The notes under the pieces were generated by a model. That model was given only the letters and a program-made list of their open reading frames with translations. It made no database searches and was not told the DNA's origin. A stretch of 17,371 bases of DNA, from the NCBI GenBank assembly GCA_947589695.1, contig CANQBY010000003.1:1-17371 (forward strand), in the 5' to 3' direction. The stretch is from an uncultured Bacilli bacterium. Lineage in GTDB: Bacteria > Bacillota_I > Bacilli_A > RF39 > UBA660. The first letter of the stretch is position 1; the number at the start of each line of letters is the position of its first letter. Below are positions 6,643 to 14,004 of this stretch, piece by piece. The translations under genes were made by a program, and so were the position numbers.

Positions 6643-7950
6643 TTATAAAAAAATTGCCATATACAAAGGAATATTAATAATTTTATCAGATATAATACTT
6701 ACATTTTTAGTAGATAATTTAATTCCTTTAGCTAAATTCCAATTATTAATCAAAGTATTTAAAGATTTAGATTTCGTATTATTCGAGGACTTCACTTCTA
6801 TTCCTGTTGCTACATTTTGATATTTAATAATAAAATCTATTTCTAAAGTTGAATTATGTTCAAAATAATATAATTTCTTATTATTTTTTGTAAATATATC
6901 TGCGATTATATTTTCATAGATAGCTCCTTTATATATTCCTAAATTACCTTTAATTATTTCTTCTTGGTACCCATCATCCAGCATAGCCATAAGTAATCCT
7001 GTATCTCGCATATAAATTTTAAATACATCACTTTTTGCATTACCTTCCAAAGGTAATTCAGGAATACTTAAATTATAACAAAAACTCGTAATATTAGCAT
7101 CTTGTAACCATCTTAAACTACTAGCGTACTTCCGACTATTAGCACCACTTTCAATTAAATTATATCGAAACTTTTTATAATCTTTAGCTAAATGCTTAGG
7201 TATAGATAAAAAAGCATTTCGTATTTTAGGTTTTTCAGTATTATCTCCATACTTTATAATATCATTTTCATAATCTTGCAATATATCTCTTTGTAATTTC
7301 AAAACAGTTGCAAAATTCTTAGTTGTAACAAACTCATCAACAACTCTAGGCATTCCCCCAACAACTATATACTCTTTAAATAATTCCATCATTTGATTAT
7401 GCATTGCAATGGGAACTTCCTCTAATTTTAGAAAATATTCCTTTACATAGCCAAAAGCTTCTTCACTAATGCCTTTAGCCCAACAAAACTCTTCAAAATC
7501 TAAAGAATGCATTTCTAAGTGTTCAATATACCCCACCGGATATGATGGTACTTCTTTATAATTAATTCCGAGCAAAGAACCTGTCGCAATTACATCAAAT
7601 CTATTTGCCATCGTTAAAAATTTTAAAGCTGTAATCGCTTGAGGACAATCTTGAATTTCATCTAAAACTAAAACTGTATCATCTTTAACTATCTGCCTAT
7701 CTGGAAATTTTAACGATAACTGTTTACATATTGTATCAATATCTAAATTTCCTTCAAATATTTCTTTATAATTATTTTTTTCAAAAAAGTTAATATATAT
7801 ATAGTTTTTATAATTTTCTTTACAAAACTTATCAATTATATAAGTTTTTCCTACTTGTCTTGCCCCTTTAATTAATAAACACATCTTATTAGGATTGTTT
7901 TTCCAATTAATTAGATCATTCATAATTTTTCTTTTTAACACTTTAATCAT
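6643..7950 (-). CDS. AAA+ ATPase with DUF4143 domain
   Basis: This 435-residue protein has the AAA_14 plus DUF4143 architecture. Walker A is GARQVGKT (~residues 23-30), Walker B is VLVLDEIQ, a GSLLG motif follows, and a C-terminal nuclease-like segment contains YENIIADIF, then EIDFIIKYQN and GIEVKSS. The D...E-x-K pattern resembles PD-(D/E)XK folds. The family is widespread in gut bacteria and archaea and has no settled function; defence or DNA-related roles have been suggested. The longer frame starting at TTG 7968 is rejected because that codon is part of the -10 box; ATG 7950 then has a leader of only about 11 bases and no clear ribosome site. Two 27-bp direct repeats lie just upstream. 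Confidence 0.85.
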   Translation of the reverse strand: MIKVLKRKIMNDLINWKNNPNKMCLLIKGARQVGKTYIIDKFCKENYKNYIYINFFEKNNYKEIFEGNLDIDTICKQLSLKFPDRQIVKDDTVLVLDEIQDCPQAITALKFLTMANRFDVIATGSLLGINYKEVPSYPVGYIEHLEMHSLDFEEFCWAKGISEEAFGYVKEYFLKLEEVPIAMHNQMMELFKEYIVVGGMPRVVDEFVTTKNFATVLKLQRDILQDYENDIIKYGDNTEKPKIRNAFLSIPKHLAKDYKKFRYNLIESGANSRKYASSLRWLQDANITSFCYNLSIPELPLEGNAKSDVFKIYMRDTGLLMAMLDDGYQEEIIKGNLGIYKGAIYENIIADIFTKNNKKLYYFEHNSTLEIDFIIKYQNVATGIEVKSSNNTKSKSLNTLINNWNLAKGIKLSTKNVSIISDKIINIPLYMAIFL

Positions 7951-7967
7951 CTCATTTTCTATAACCA

Positions 7968-7996
7968 ATTATACCAAAAATCATTCTAAATTTCAA
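7968..7996 (-). promoter_or_regulatory. Promoter of the AAA/DUF4143 gene
   Basis: On the minus strand TTGAAA (7996-7991), 17 bp, and TATAAT (7973-7968). It sets the translation start downstream at 7950. Confidence 0.7.
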
Positions 7997-8011
7997 TAAT
8001 TTTATCAAAAA

Positions 8012-8071
8012 ATGCATTTTTTTCATATGAATAATATGTTATATATGCATTTTTTTCATATGAATAATATG
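8012..8071. repeat. Two identical 27-bp direct repeats upstream of the ATPase gene
   Basis: Copies occupy 8012-8038 and 8045-8071, with a six-base spacer, so they repeat every 33 bp (about three DNA turns). Each runs ATGCATTTTTTTCATATGAA followed by TAATATG, and each contains the palindrome TTCATATGAA. Their position just upstream of the ATPase -35 box (7996-7991) suggests tandem operators. Confidence 0.8.
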
Positions 8072-8113
8072 CAAAAATATTAAAAAAACTATTCATTTTC
8101 GAATAATTTTTAT

Positions 8114-8839
8114 CTATTTTATAACACTTTCTAAAGCAAGCATTATCATATCATTAAGTTTAGTTTCTCTCTCCTTTGGTGTTAGTACTACTTTTGAATA
8201 TTTAGAATCAACCACTGTCATTAAAGTTGTTGCCCAAACATCATATAAATTAGCAACATGGATTAACCCAAAAGCTTCCATTTCTTCTGCCAAAATCTCA
8301 TATTCTTGAGGAATCCTTCCAAGTACTCTTTCAAAATCAATATATGGTCCAAAAACATCCATGGTAGTTGTCATTCCATATAATACTTTTTGCTTTAACT
8401 CATCAGCTGTCTTTAATATTGTTTTATTAAGTTCTTCACTTGCTTCTACAACATTTCCCACATAATTACTATAAGTATAAGCAAAATTTGATTCCGAATA
8501 TATATTTTTCGTTAAAATAATATCGCCAATTTCCGCTTTAGGACTTACTGCTCCACACGTTCCAATTCTAATTATTTTTTTAACTTTAAAATAATGAATC
8601 AACTCAAAAACATAAATACTGGCACTAGGCATTCCCATCCCATGCGCCATTACCGTAACCTTTACCCCTTTATATTTTCCAGTATAACCATACATTCCTC
8701 TAATTTCAGTAACTAACTTATAATCTTCTAAAAAATTCTCAGCAATATATTTAGCTCTTAAAGGATCTCCTGGCATTATAACAAATGGGGCTATATCAGC
8801 ATCCTTATTTATATGAATTGGATTTTCTCCTACAAACAT
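8114..8839 (-). CDS. deoD: Purine-nucleoside phosphorylase, DeoD type
   Basis: The enzyme splits purine (deoxy)nucleosides with phosphate to base and (deoxy)ribose-1-phosphate, in cytosolic purine salvage. The 241-residue length is normal. Clear family motifs are MPGDPLRAKYIAENFLED (~22-39), RGMYGYTGKYKG, MAHGMGMPSASIY with the phosphate-site region, RIGTCGAV, and AEEMEAFGL for the nucleoside ribose. The catalytic-Asp region reads TVVDS rather than the TVSD of enterobacterial DeoD; similar TVVDS forms occur in mycoplasmas. It starts 16 bases after the enolase stop and its ribosome site lies in that gap, so the two are one operon. Confidence 0.95.
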   Translation of the reverse strand: MFVGENPIHINKDADIAPFVIMPGDPLRAKYIAENFLEDYKLVTEIRGMYGYTGKYKGVKVTVMAHGMGMPSASIYVFELIHYFKVKKIIRIGTCGAVSPKAEIGDIILTKNIYSESNFAYTYSNYVGNVVEASEELNKTILKTADELKQKVLYGMTTTMDVFGPYIDFERVLGRIPQEYEILAEEMEAFGLIHVANLYDVWATTLMTVVDSKYSKVVLTPKERETKLNDMIMLALESVIK

Positions 8840-8855
8840 AACTCTCTCTTCCCTT

Positions 8856-10091
8856 CTAATTCTTTGTTAAATTTTCTTCTATTTTCATTAATCTATTATA
8901 TTTAGCAATCCTCTCTCCCCTGGACATTGATCCTGTTTTAATAAATGGTATTGATAACCCTACTCCAAAATCCGCAATAAAAGTATCCATTGTCTCTCCA
9001 CTTCGATGAGATATAATCATTTTATAATTATGACGTCTTGCATATATAATAGTTTTAATCATCTCGGTTACAGTTCCAATTTGATTAGCTTTTAATAATA
9101 TGGCATTTCCTGCATTAAACTTTATTCCTTCATCTAAATATTTAATATTGGTCGTAAAATAATCATCTCCCACGATCATTACTTTTTCCCCAATCAATTT
9201 GGTTAACACTGCCATTGATTCAAAATCATCTTCAAAAAAAGGATCTTCAATACTTATAATCGGATATTTATTAACTAATGTTACATAATATTTAATTAAT
9301 TCATCGCTTGATAACTCATTATTATCTATATGATATTTTTTGGTTTCTTTATTATATATTTCCGAAGCCGCCACATCTAAAGCCATAAAAACTTCTTTTC
9401 CCGGTGTATATCCCGCTTTTTTTATCGCGGCCATTATTAAATCTAAAGCTAGAGTATTATATTCTAAATTGGGAGCAAATCCTCCTTCATCACCTACTCC
9501 CGTACTTAATTTTTGGGCTTTTAAAATTTCTTTTAAACTCTGAAATACTTCACTTGCTACTCTTACCTTTTCTTTAATCGATTTTACAAAAGGTACAATC
9601 ATAAATTCTTGAATATCTAAATTATTATCGGCATGTCTTCCCCCATTTATAATATTAACCATTGGTATAGGAAGACTTACTTTTCCACTAGATAAATAAG
9701 CATACAATTCTTTATTTTCTAATTTCGCAGCCGCTTTAATAGACGCTAGAGAAACCGCTAAAATCGCATTAGCCCCTAGTCTACTTTTATTGGGAGTTCC
9801 ATCTAATTCAATTAAAGCTGAATCAATACTAACTTGTTCTAAATCTTTACCAATTAAAGTTTCTTTAATAATTGTATTAATATTATTAACAGCTTTTAAA
9901 ACTCCTTTTCCCTTATATCTTTTAGGATCATTATCTCTTAACTCTAAAGCTTCCCTAGAACCAGTTGAAGCTCCTGATGGCACACTAGCTACTGTCCTAA
10001 TTCCATTATCTAATACTATTTCTGCTTCTACTGTCGGATTTCCTCTACTATCTAATATCTCTCTTCCTATAATATTTACTATCTTTGCCAT
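8856..10091 (-). CDS. eno: Enolase
   Basis: Enolase converts 2-phosphoglycerate to phosphoenolpyruvate in glycolysis; it is cytosolic and Mg-dependent. This 411-residue protein carries the hallmarks: SGASTG near the start, GGRHADN with the loop His, GDEGGFAP with the catalytic Glu, SIEDPF and GDDYFTTN with metal ligands, LLKANQIGT with the catalytic Lys, SHRSGET, and IKTGS. It is a little shorter than the usual ~430 residues, through a short C-terminus after KYNRLMKIEE. ATG 10091 is chosen because AAAGGTGATG precedes it; the longer frame from 10124 has no such site. It is first gene of the eno-deoD operon. Confidence 0.97.
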   Translation of the reverse strand: MAKIVNIIGREILDSRGNPTVEAEIVLDNGIRTVASVPSGASTGSREALELRDNDPKRYKGKGVLKAVNNINTIIKETLIGKDLEQVSIDSALIELDGTPNKSRLGANAILAVSLASIKAAAKLENKELYAYLSSGKVSLPIPMVNIINGGRHADNNLDIQEFMIVPFVKSIKEKVRVASEVFQSLKEILKAQKLSTGVGDEGGFAPNLEYNTLALDLIMAAIKKAGYTPGKEVFMALDVAASEIYNKETKKYHIDNNELSSDELIKYYVTLVNKYPIISIEDPFFEDDFESMAVLTKLIGEKVMIVGDDYFTTNIKYLDEGIKFNAGNAILLKANQIGTVTEMIKTIIYARRHNYKMIISHRSGETMDTFIADFGVGLSIPFIKTGSMSRGERIAKYNRLMKIEENLTKN

Positions 10092-10114
10092 AACATCACC
10101 TTTTATATACTTTA

Positions 10115-10144
10115 AGTATACCAAAAAATTAGATAATTAAGCAA
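10115..10144 (-). promoter_or_regulatory. Promoter of the eno-deoD operon
   Basis: On the minus strand TTGCTT (10144-10139), 18 bp, and TATACT (10120-10115), about 24 bp upstream of the eno start codon. Confidence 0.55.
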
Positions 10145-10202
10145 TATTTTTAACATTTTTCTCTTTAGTTTTACAATAATTTGTTTAATCTTTAAAAATT
10201 CA

Positions 10203-10231
10203 TAGACTTAAAACTAATATTTTGTTAAAAT
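10203..10231 (+). promoter_or_regulatory. Possible promoter of the alanine-racemase-like gene
   Basis: TAGACT (10203-10208), 17 bp, then TAAAAT (10226-10231), 17 bp before the start codon at 10249. The boxes are imperfect, but spacing and position fit. Confidence 0.4.
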
Positions 10232-10248
10232 TTAATTATGGTGAGATA

Positions 10249-11235
10249 ATGAATATAAATACAATTAATATTAATTTAGATAATTTACAAGCTAATATTA
10301 CTTATTTACGAAATACTTATAATTATAAATATTTTATTATGGATATTAGTAATAATGCTTTTAATCATGGTATGTTTTTAGTAAATAATCTTTCTAATAT
10401 TGATTTTTTATATGCCAATAACTTTAATGATATTTTATTAGTAAGAAAATATAATAAAGATATCCCTCTTATTTATAGTGGTCCTTTATCTGAAGATATT
10501 ATCTATGATTTAATTATTAATAATGTTATTATTATCTTAAATAATATCTCTCTTATAAAAGATTTATCTATCAAAGATAATTTAGAATTTATTTTAAATA
10601 TTGATCTATATAACTATCAAAGTTTTAATTCTAAAACTGCTATTTTAGATGTTTTAGATTTAATAAATACTAATAATCATTTGCATTTAAAAGGTATTAT
10701 TAGTTCCCTAAAAGAAGAAGATTACGAAGATTTTAAATATATTATCTCTCCCTTAAAAGATTTAGATCTAATTTGTTTAAATAATGAAGAAGATAAAAAT
10801 AAAATTAAATTATCTAACTGTCTTAAACTTGATTATTCTATCTATGGTATTAATAAATTTAAAAAAACTTTATTTAAAAAAGAAGAATATCCTTTAAAAC
10901 AAATATTTTCTTTACAAACTAAAATAATTAATATTAAAAAAGTCTATAATAAGAAAAAAGAAATAATCTATGGTATTATTCCAATGGGTTTTTATAATGG
11001 TTTAATTCCTCATATTTCTCATGTTTTAATTAATAATAATTTATACGCTATAAAAGAAATTAAAGAAGAATATAGTTTAATAACTATTAATGAAAGTATT
11101 CATCTAAATGATGATGTAATTATTACAAGTTATGAAAATCCTTTAGAAAACTATCTATCAAATAATATTTTAAGTTATTTCTTATTACTAACTAATCTGC
11201 CTATTACTTATAATAATCAAACTTTAATTTATTAG
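10249..11235 (+). CDS. Alanine racemase-like protein lacking catalytic residues
   Basis: This 328-residue protein has the layout of a fold-type III PLP racemase. It opens with ININLDNLQANITYLRN, like the IDLDAL-x-HN-x-x-x-LR start of Alr, and near the end has IPMGFYNG where Alr has LPIGYADG. Key positions are lost. The VKADAYGHG motif reads ISNNAFNHG, so the PLP-binding lysine is Ser. The RPGIALYG arginine motif reads LKLDYSIYG. The segment around the second catalytic tyrosine is shortened. It probably cannot racemise alanine and may be a pseudo-enzyme with a binding or regulatory role, or a decaying gene kept open. Codon use is extremely AT-rich, with many Asn, Ile and Leu. ATG 10249 follows GGTGAG. 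The stop is TAG. Confidence 0.65.
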   Translation: MNINTININLDNLQANITYLRNTYNYKYFIMDISNNAFNHGMFLVNNLSNIDFLYANNFNDILLVRKYNKDIPLIYSGPLSEDIIYDLIINNVIIILNNISLIKDLSIKDNLEFILNIDLYNYQSFNSKTAILDVLDLINTNNHLHLKGIISSLKEEDYEDFKYIISPLKDLDLICLNNEEDKNKIKLSNCLKLDYSIYGINKFKKTLFKKEEYPLKQIFSLQTKIINIKKVYNKKKEIIYGIIPMGFYNGLIPHISHVLINNNLYAIKEIKEEYSLITINESIHLNDDVIITSYENPLENYLSNNILSYFLLLTNLPITYNNQTLIY

Positions 11236-11257
11236 CCACCCTATCAATTTATAACAT

Positions 11258-11286
11258 ATAAAAAGTTTATGAAAGTCCCATAAACT
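11258..11286 (-). terminator. Original terminator of the tRNA-Lys gene (attL side)
   Basis: On the minus strand AGTTTATG pairs with CATAAACT around seven bases and is followed by a T run. It stands beyond the truncated tRNA copy at attL. A near-identical hairpin lies at 17273-17299. Confidence 0.8.
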
Positions 11287-11300
11287 CTTAATAAACTAAA

Positions 11301-11351
11301 ATGGTGGCTCGCGAGAGATTCGAACTCTCGACCCTTTGATTAAAAGTCAAA
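11301..11351 (-). repeat. attL: 51-bp copy of the 3' part of tRNA-Lys
   Basis: This sequence is identical over 51 bases to 17312-17362. It covers the tRNA from the 5' strand of the anticodon stem through the anticodon loop (CTTTTAA) and T arm to the CCA end. The 5' half is replaced by unrelated sequence, so it is not a working tRNA gene; it is the chromosomal-side scar of site-specific integration. Confidence 0.93.
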
Positions 11352-11485
11352 AGGAGTTGCTATTCTAGTTTAATTTATCTTATTCAAAATGCCCAAAAAC
11401 AATAAATATTAAAAATTATTAATAAAAAATTATTTATATGTTGTTCTAAAAATAAGAGGTCCCCTACCCCCTTTTTTTCATTTAT

Positions 11486-11517
11486 TTTTTTAGGTCATGT
11501 TACCTAAAAAATTTTTT
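11486..11517 (+). terminator. Terminator-like hairpin near attL
   Basis: TTTTTTAGGT pairs with ACCTAAAAAA around six bases and is followed by six T. It may insulate the element from transcription entering from outside. Confidence 0.55.
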
Positions 11518-11536
11518 ATATCAAAAATTTTTGAAT

Positions 11537-11560
11537 AAAAGCCATTTTTAGGCTTTTTTA
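11537..11560. terminator. Bidirectional terminator after the left XRE gene
   Basis: AAAAGCC (11537-11543) pairs with GGCTTTT (11551-11557), with A and T runs on the outer sides. On the minus strand it lies about 100 bases past the stop of the XRE gene at 11658. Confidence 0.6.
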
Positions 11561-11657
11561 TTTATTTTAATATAAATATACTAATTTATTTAAAACTAAG
11601 CTCTAAGATATCTAAAAATAGTCTTAAAATAGATTCTAATGTAAAGCAAATGTAAAG

Positions 11658-11900
11658 TTAGATATCTTCTCCTTTTTCATTTATAAAAAATTCTTTTAAA
11701 GGAGTGTTTAAACTTGCTGCCACTATATACAATAACTCCAAAGAAAAAGTAGCTTCACTTCTATTTTCAATATTTGCTAAAGAACCTTCATTATAACCAG
11801 TCAAATCAGCTAATTGAGCTTGTGTAAGACCTTTCTCTTTTCTAATCCTTCTAATATTCATAGCCGCAATATCATACACGTATTTATTATCAATGTTCAT
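11658..11900 (-). CDS. XRE-family regulator
   Basis: This 80-residue protein is essentially one Cro/C1-type HTH domain: IRRIRKEKGLTQAQLADLTG, then NEGSLANIENRSEATFSLEL and LNTPLKEFF. It has no effector domain. It is related in length and pattern (ANIE-x-TFSL-x-x-LY, L-x-x-P-x-x-x-F-F) to the element's other XRE protein at 13735, so the two may be paralogues. GAGGTGC seven bases before the ATG gives the start. It is divergent from a micro-protein gene, so it may regulate that start region. Confidence 0.85.
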   Translation of the reverse strand: MNIDNKYVYDIAAMNIRRIRKEKGLTQAQLADLTGYNEGSLANIENRSEATFSLELLYIVAASLNTPLKEFFINEKGEDI

Positions 11901-12008
11901 ATTATTAGCACCTCATTAATAGATTAACATTTTAATGCTATTAATTTATACATGATATTCCTGTACTTTTAGCAATAATTATGATATATTATACTTAGAG
12001 GTGCAATA

Positions 12009-12164
12009 ATGAAAACTAAAGAAAAAATTAAAAAAATAATAATTAAAAAAGAAGAAAAAATTATAATTACTACATCTGACAAAAACTCTTTTGTATTAAT
12101 AAGTAACATTAATAATAAAATTAATATTAATGTAGATAATAATATTCAAAAATATATTATATAA
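12009..12164 (+). CDS. Lysine/isoleucine/asparagine-rich micro-protein (51 residues)
   Basis: A short frame with a good setting: TATACT (11990-11995), then AGAGGTG five bases before the ATG, and a terminator hairpin immediately after the stop. The product starts MKTKEKIKKIIIKKEEKIII and continues TTSDKNSFVLISNINNKINI. A charged N-terminus is followed by a segment suited to beta strands. I do not recognise it. In DNA this AT-rich a 51-codon frame can arise by chance, but the promoter, ribosome site and terminator argue for expression. Confidence 0.5.
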   Translation: MKTKEKIKKIIIKKEEKIIITTSDKNSFVLISNINNKININVDNNIQKYII

Positions 12165-12186
12165 AAAAAAGGCTTATGCCTTTTTT
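12163..12186. terminator. Bidirectional terminator between convergent genes
   Basis: AAAAAA-GGC pairs with GCC-TTTTTT around TTAT (12171-12180 core). It lies between the convergent micro-protein and the last gene of the membrane operon, and can serve both. Confidence 0.75.
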
Positions 12187-12496
12187 AATTAGAATCTATT
12201 TTTTTGTTTATCTCATCTAAATTCTTCAACAATACAGCTTTAAATCCTAAATTTATTATTACTTCACAACATAAAACCGCATACAAAATTAAAAATAATA
12301 ATACTTTAATATTAAAATTTCTTATACTAACAAAACTATCATTAAAATCAACTACCATAATAAAAGCCATAATTAAACCACAAATTATAAATAGAACTAT
12401 TAAAACAATAACAAGATAGTCAATAACTCTTATTAAACTATTTGTTTCATCTGAATATTTATTTTTTTCTTGTTTTTCATCATTAAAAATTTCCAT
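12185..12496 (-). CDS. Small two-pass membrane protein of unknown function
   Basis: This 103-residue protein has two clear hydrophobic segments: ~24-49 (VIDYLVIVLIVLFIICGLIM and on) and ~64-91 (IKVLLFLILYAVLCCEVIIN and on). Both ends are charged, and the C-terminus is NLDEINKKIDSN. AAGGAG lies 8-9 bases upstream of the ATG, in the 23-nt gap after the preceding gene. It is the last gene of a three-gene operon. No family is recognised. Its place in the element's variable section suggests cargo, possibly an exclusion or immunity function; that is speculation. Confidence 0.65.
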   Translation of the reverse strand: MEIFNDEKQEKNKYSDETNSLIRVIDYLVIVLIVLFIICGLIMAFIMVVDFNDSFVSIRNFNIKVLLFLILYAVLCCEVIINLGFKAVLLKNLDEINKKIDSN

Positions 12497-12519
12497 AACA
12501 CAACTCCTTAACTTAAGTT

Positions 12520-12912
12520 TTAATAATAATTAATTCTATTCCCATAAATATCGAATCTTAGAGCCTCATTTTGTTTAGGTTTCCTTAATCTCTGATCTTT
12601 AGAACTATTATAAACTCTAAATATTAAAGACTCATTACTTTTACAATATCTAAACTCTGTATATAAAATTCCATATTTTTCTGTATTAAAAGAATTTTTT
12701 TGAACTCCAGTATAACAATTAGCTCCCATTGTAACTAAGTCAAAATCTAAATCTAAAGCATATAAAATATAATCTATATGTCCTGAATATTCCGTCATAG
12801 ATATATTAACTTCAATGGGTAAGTTACTATCATAAATTTTTACTGCAATAACTATTCCTAAAAATATAACAATAGCAACTAAAATAATATTAAAAATCTT
12901 CCCTTTCATCAT
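12520..12912 (-). CDS. Single-pass membrane-anchored protein of unknown function
   Basis: This 130-residue protein has an N-terminal membrane segment (~5-25, IFNIILVAIVIFLGIVIAVK). An exported domain of about 100 residues follows, with two cysteines (ANCYTG and RYCKSN) that could form a disulphide, and many aromatic and Asn residues. No lipobox is seen. It follows the zinc-ribbon/DUF4352 gene by 14 bases and is the second gene of the operon. I do not recognise the family. Export and association with a DUF4352-type partner point to a cell-surface complex. Confidence 0.6.
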   Translation of the reverse strand: MMKGKIFNIILVAIVIFLGIVIAVKIYDSNLPIEVNISMTEYSGHIDYILYALDLDFDLVTMGANCYTGVQKNSFNTEKYGILYTEFRYCKSNESLIFRVYNSSKDQRLRKPKQNEALRFDIYGNRINYY

Positions 12913-12926
12913 AAATCTTTATTCCC

Positions 12927-13613
12927 TTATTTTAAAATTTCAAACTCAACTTCAACTTCTTCTGAAAAATTATCAAACTCAATTGCATACTTTCCATTAC
13001 CGTCATATAAAAAATACAGATATTTAGTATAACTTGCTCCACTTCTTAAACTACCAGCAAAATCCAAAGAATCATCAAAATAAGCTCCTAAAGTATCAAG
13101 CTCTACGCCTAAAGAGCCAAAAATTTCATAATAAAATGAGTTTAAAGAGTTAGTTTCACTACCTATATTTTTTACTGTAATTGGCAATTTTACCACACTT
13201 TGGTTATTATATTCAGAGAAACTATTCTTAACAACATCGAAAGTATAATTACTACCAATTGTTATTTCGAAATCATCAAAAACAAACATCTCATTAAAAC
13301 TATAACTTTTATCTGTAATAATTGGTTCATCATTAGGAATAGTTGGTTCATTATTCGTTGGCGGTTCACTAGAGTTTGGCTTATCAGGATAAATAGAACT
13401 ATTACCACCATTATTATTTTGATCATTACTAAAATTATTTTCATCATCATAAAAAATAAAAACAAATAATAATATTACTATAGCAACCACTAAAACTATT
13501 CTAAAAACTGGTACATTTTGCCAAGTTCCACAAACAAGACACCTCTTTGAATCTAAAGGTACTTCCATACCACACTTCTTACATTTTCTATTATTACTTT
13601 CATCACCACTCAT
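12927..13613 (-). CDS. Zinc-ribbon membrane protein with DUF4352-like extracellular domain
   Basis: This 228-residue protein begins at ATG 13613, chosen for AAGGAG seven bases upstream; the longer frame from 13691 lacks a site and would run through the promoter. Residues ~10-30 form a zinc ribbon (CKKCGMEVPLDSKRCLVCG). A membrane segment follows (~36-55, FRIVLVVAIVILLFVFIFY), then an Asn/Pro/Ser-rich linker, then a beta-rich domain. Features such as FEITIG, VVKLPITVKNIGSE, SLNSFYYEIFG and SGASYTKYLYF match the pattern of DUF4352, an immunoglobulin-like exported domain. The zinc ribbon should face the cytoplasm and the beta domain the outside. It is the first gene of a three-gene operon in the mobile element. 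The role is unknown. Confidence 0.75.
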   Translation of the reverse strand: MSGDESNNRKCKKCGMEVPLDSKRCLVCGTWQNVPVFRIVLVVAIVILLFVFIFYDDENNFSNDQNNNGGNSSIYPDKPNSSEPPTNNEPTIPNDEPIITDKSYSFNEMFVFDDFEITIGSNYTFDVVKNSFSEYNNQSVVKLPITVKNIGSETNSLNSFYYEIFGSLGVELDTLGAYFDDSLDFAGSLRSGASYTKYLYFLYDGNGKYAIEFDNFSEEVEVEFEILK

Positions 13614-13664
13614 ACATAAACTCCTTTCTAATATAACAAGTATATCATAAATTATATTAATTTT

Positions 13665-13702
13665 GCAACTATACACTGACACTTTTCGCAACTATTTACT
13701 GA
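13665..13702. promoter_or_regulatory. Tandem 15-bp operator repeats in the divergent promoter region
   Basis: GCAACTATACACTGA (13665-13679) and GCAACTATTTACTGA (13688-13702) differ at two bases and are spaced 23 bp apart. The first overlaps a minus-strand TTGCAA box, 18 bp from TATACT, that would drive the membrane operon. The second abuts the plus-strand XRE gene. They are likely binding sites for the element's XRE protein, controlling both directions. Confidence 0.6.
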
Positions 13703-13734
13703 TAAAATAGTATTTAGAAAGATAAGGATAAAGT

Positions 13735-14004
13735 ATGGACAAGAAAGATATAAGCTATATTTATGAAAGAGCTTCACAACGAATTAAATTTTTTAGAAAA
13801 TATCGTAATATGACGCAAGAACAATTAAGCATGAACTCAACTTTTTCACGAGGCTTTATTGCAAATATAGAATCTCCTAAAACTAATCAAACTTTTTCTT
13901 TAGGTGTATTATACTACCTATCAATAAAACTAGACATCCCCATTGAACTATTTGTAAAAGAAGATATAAGTAAAGAATTAAAAGATATGGGTATTAATAC
14001 TTAA
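13735..14004 (+). CDS. XRE-family regulator of the element
   Basis: This 89-residue Cro/C1-type protein has its HTH at ~14-70: IKFFRKYRNMTQEQLSMNST, then SRGFIANIESPKTNQTFSLG and LDIPIELFVKED. AAGGA lies six bases before the ATG. Divergent from the membrane operon and next to tandem 15-bp repeats, it is the natural candidate for their repressor. It is similar in pattern to the XRE protein at 11658. Confidence 0.85.
   Translation: MDKKDISYIYERASQRIKFFRKYRNMTQEQLSMNSTFSRGFIANIESPKTNQTFSLGVLYYLSIKLDIPIELFVKEDISKELKDMGINT

Larger units (their letters stand above)
11352..11657. other. Gene-free left end of the element
   Basis: These 306 bases hold no gene. They contain two terminator-like hairpins (listed separately), the palindrome TCAAAAATTTTTGA (11521-11534), and a repeated motif: AAGATATCTA at 11605-11614 and its inverse TAGATATCTT at 11659-11668. 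GTAAAG also appears twice (11641 and 11652). Such short repeats beside an att core could be integrase arm sites; this is inference. Confidence 0.4.

Noticed and set aside
11301..11351. A second functional tRNA-Lys gene
   Set aside because: Only the 3' part is present; beyond the anticodon stem the sequence does not form a D arm or acceptor strand. It is an att scar.
13262..13469. Overlapping frames on both strands inside the zinc-ribbon gene
   Set aside because: The zinc-ribbon, membrane segment and DUF4352-like pattern show which frame is coding; the others are low-complexity shadows.
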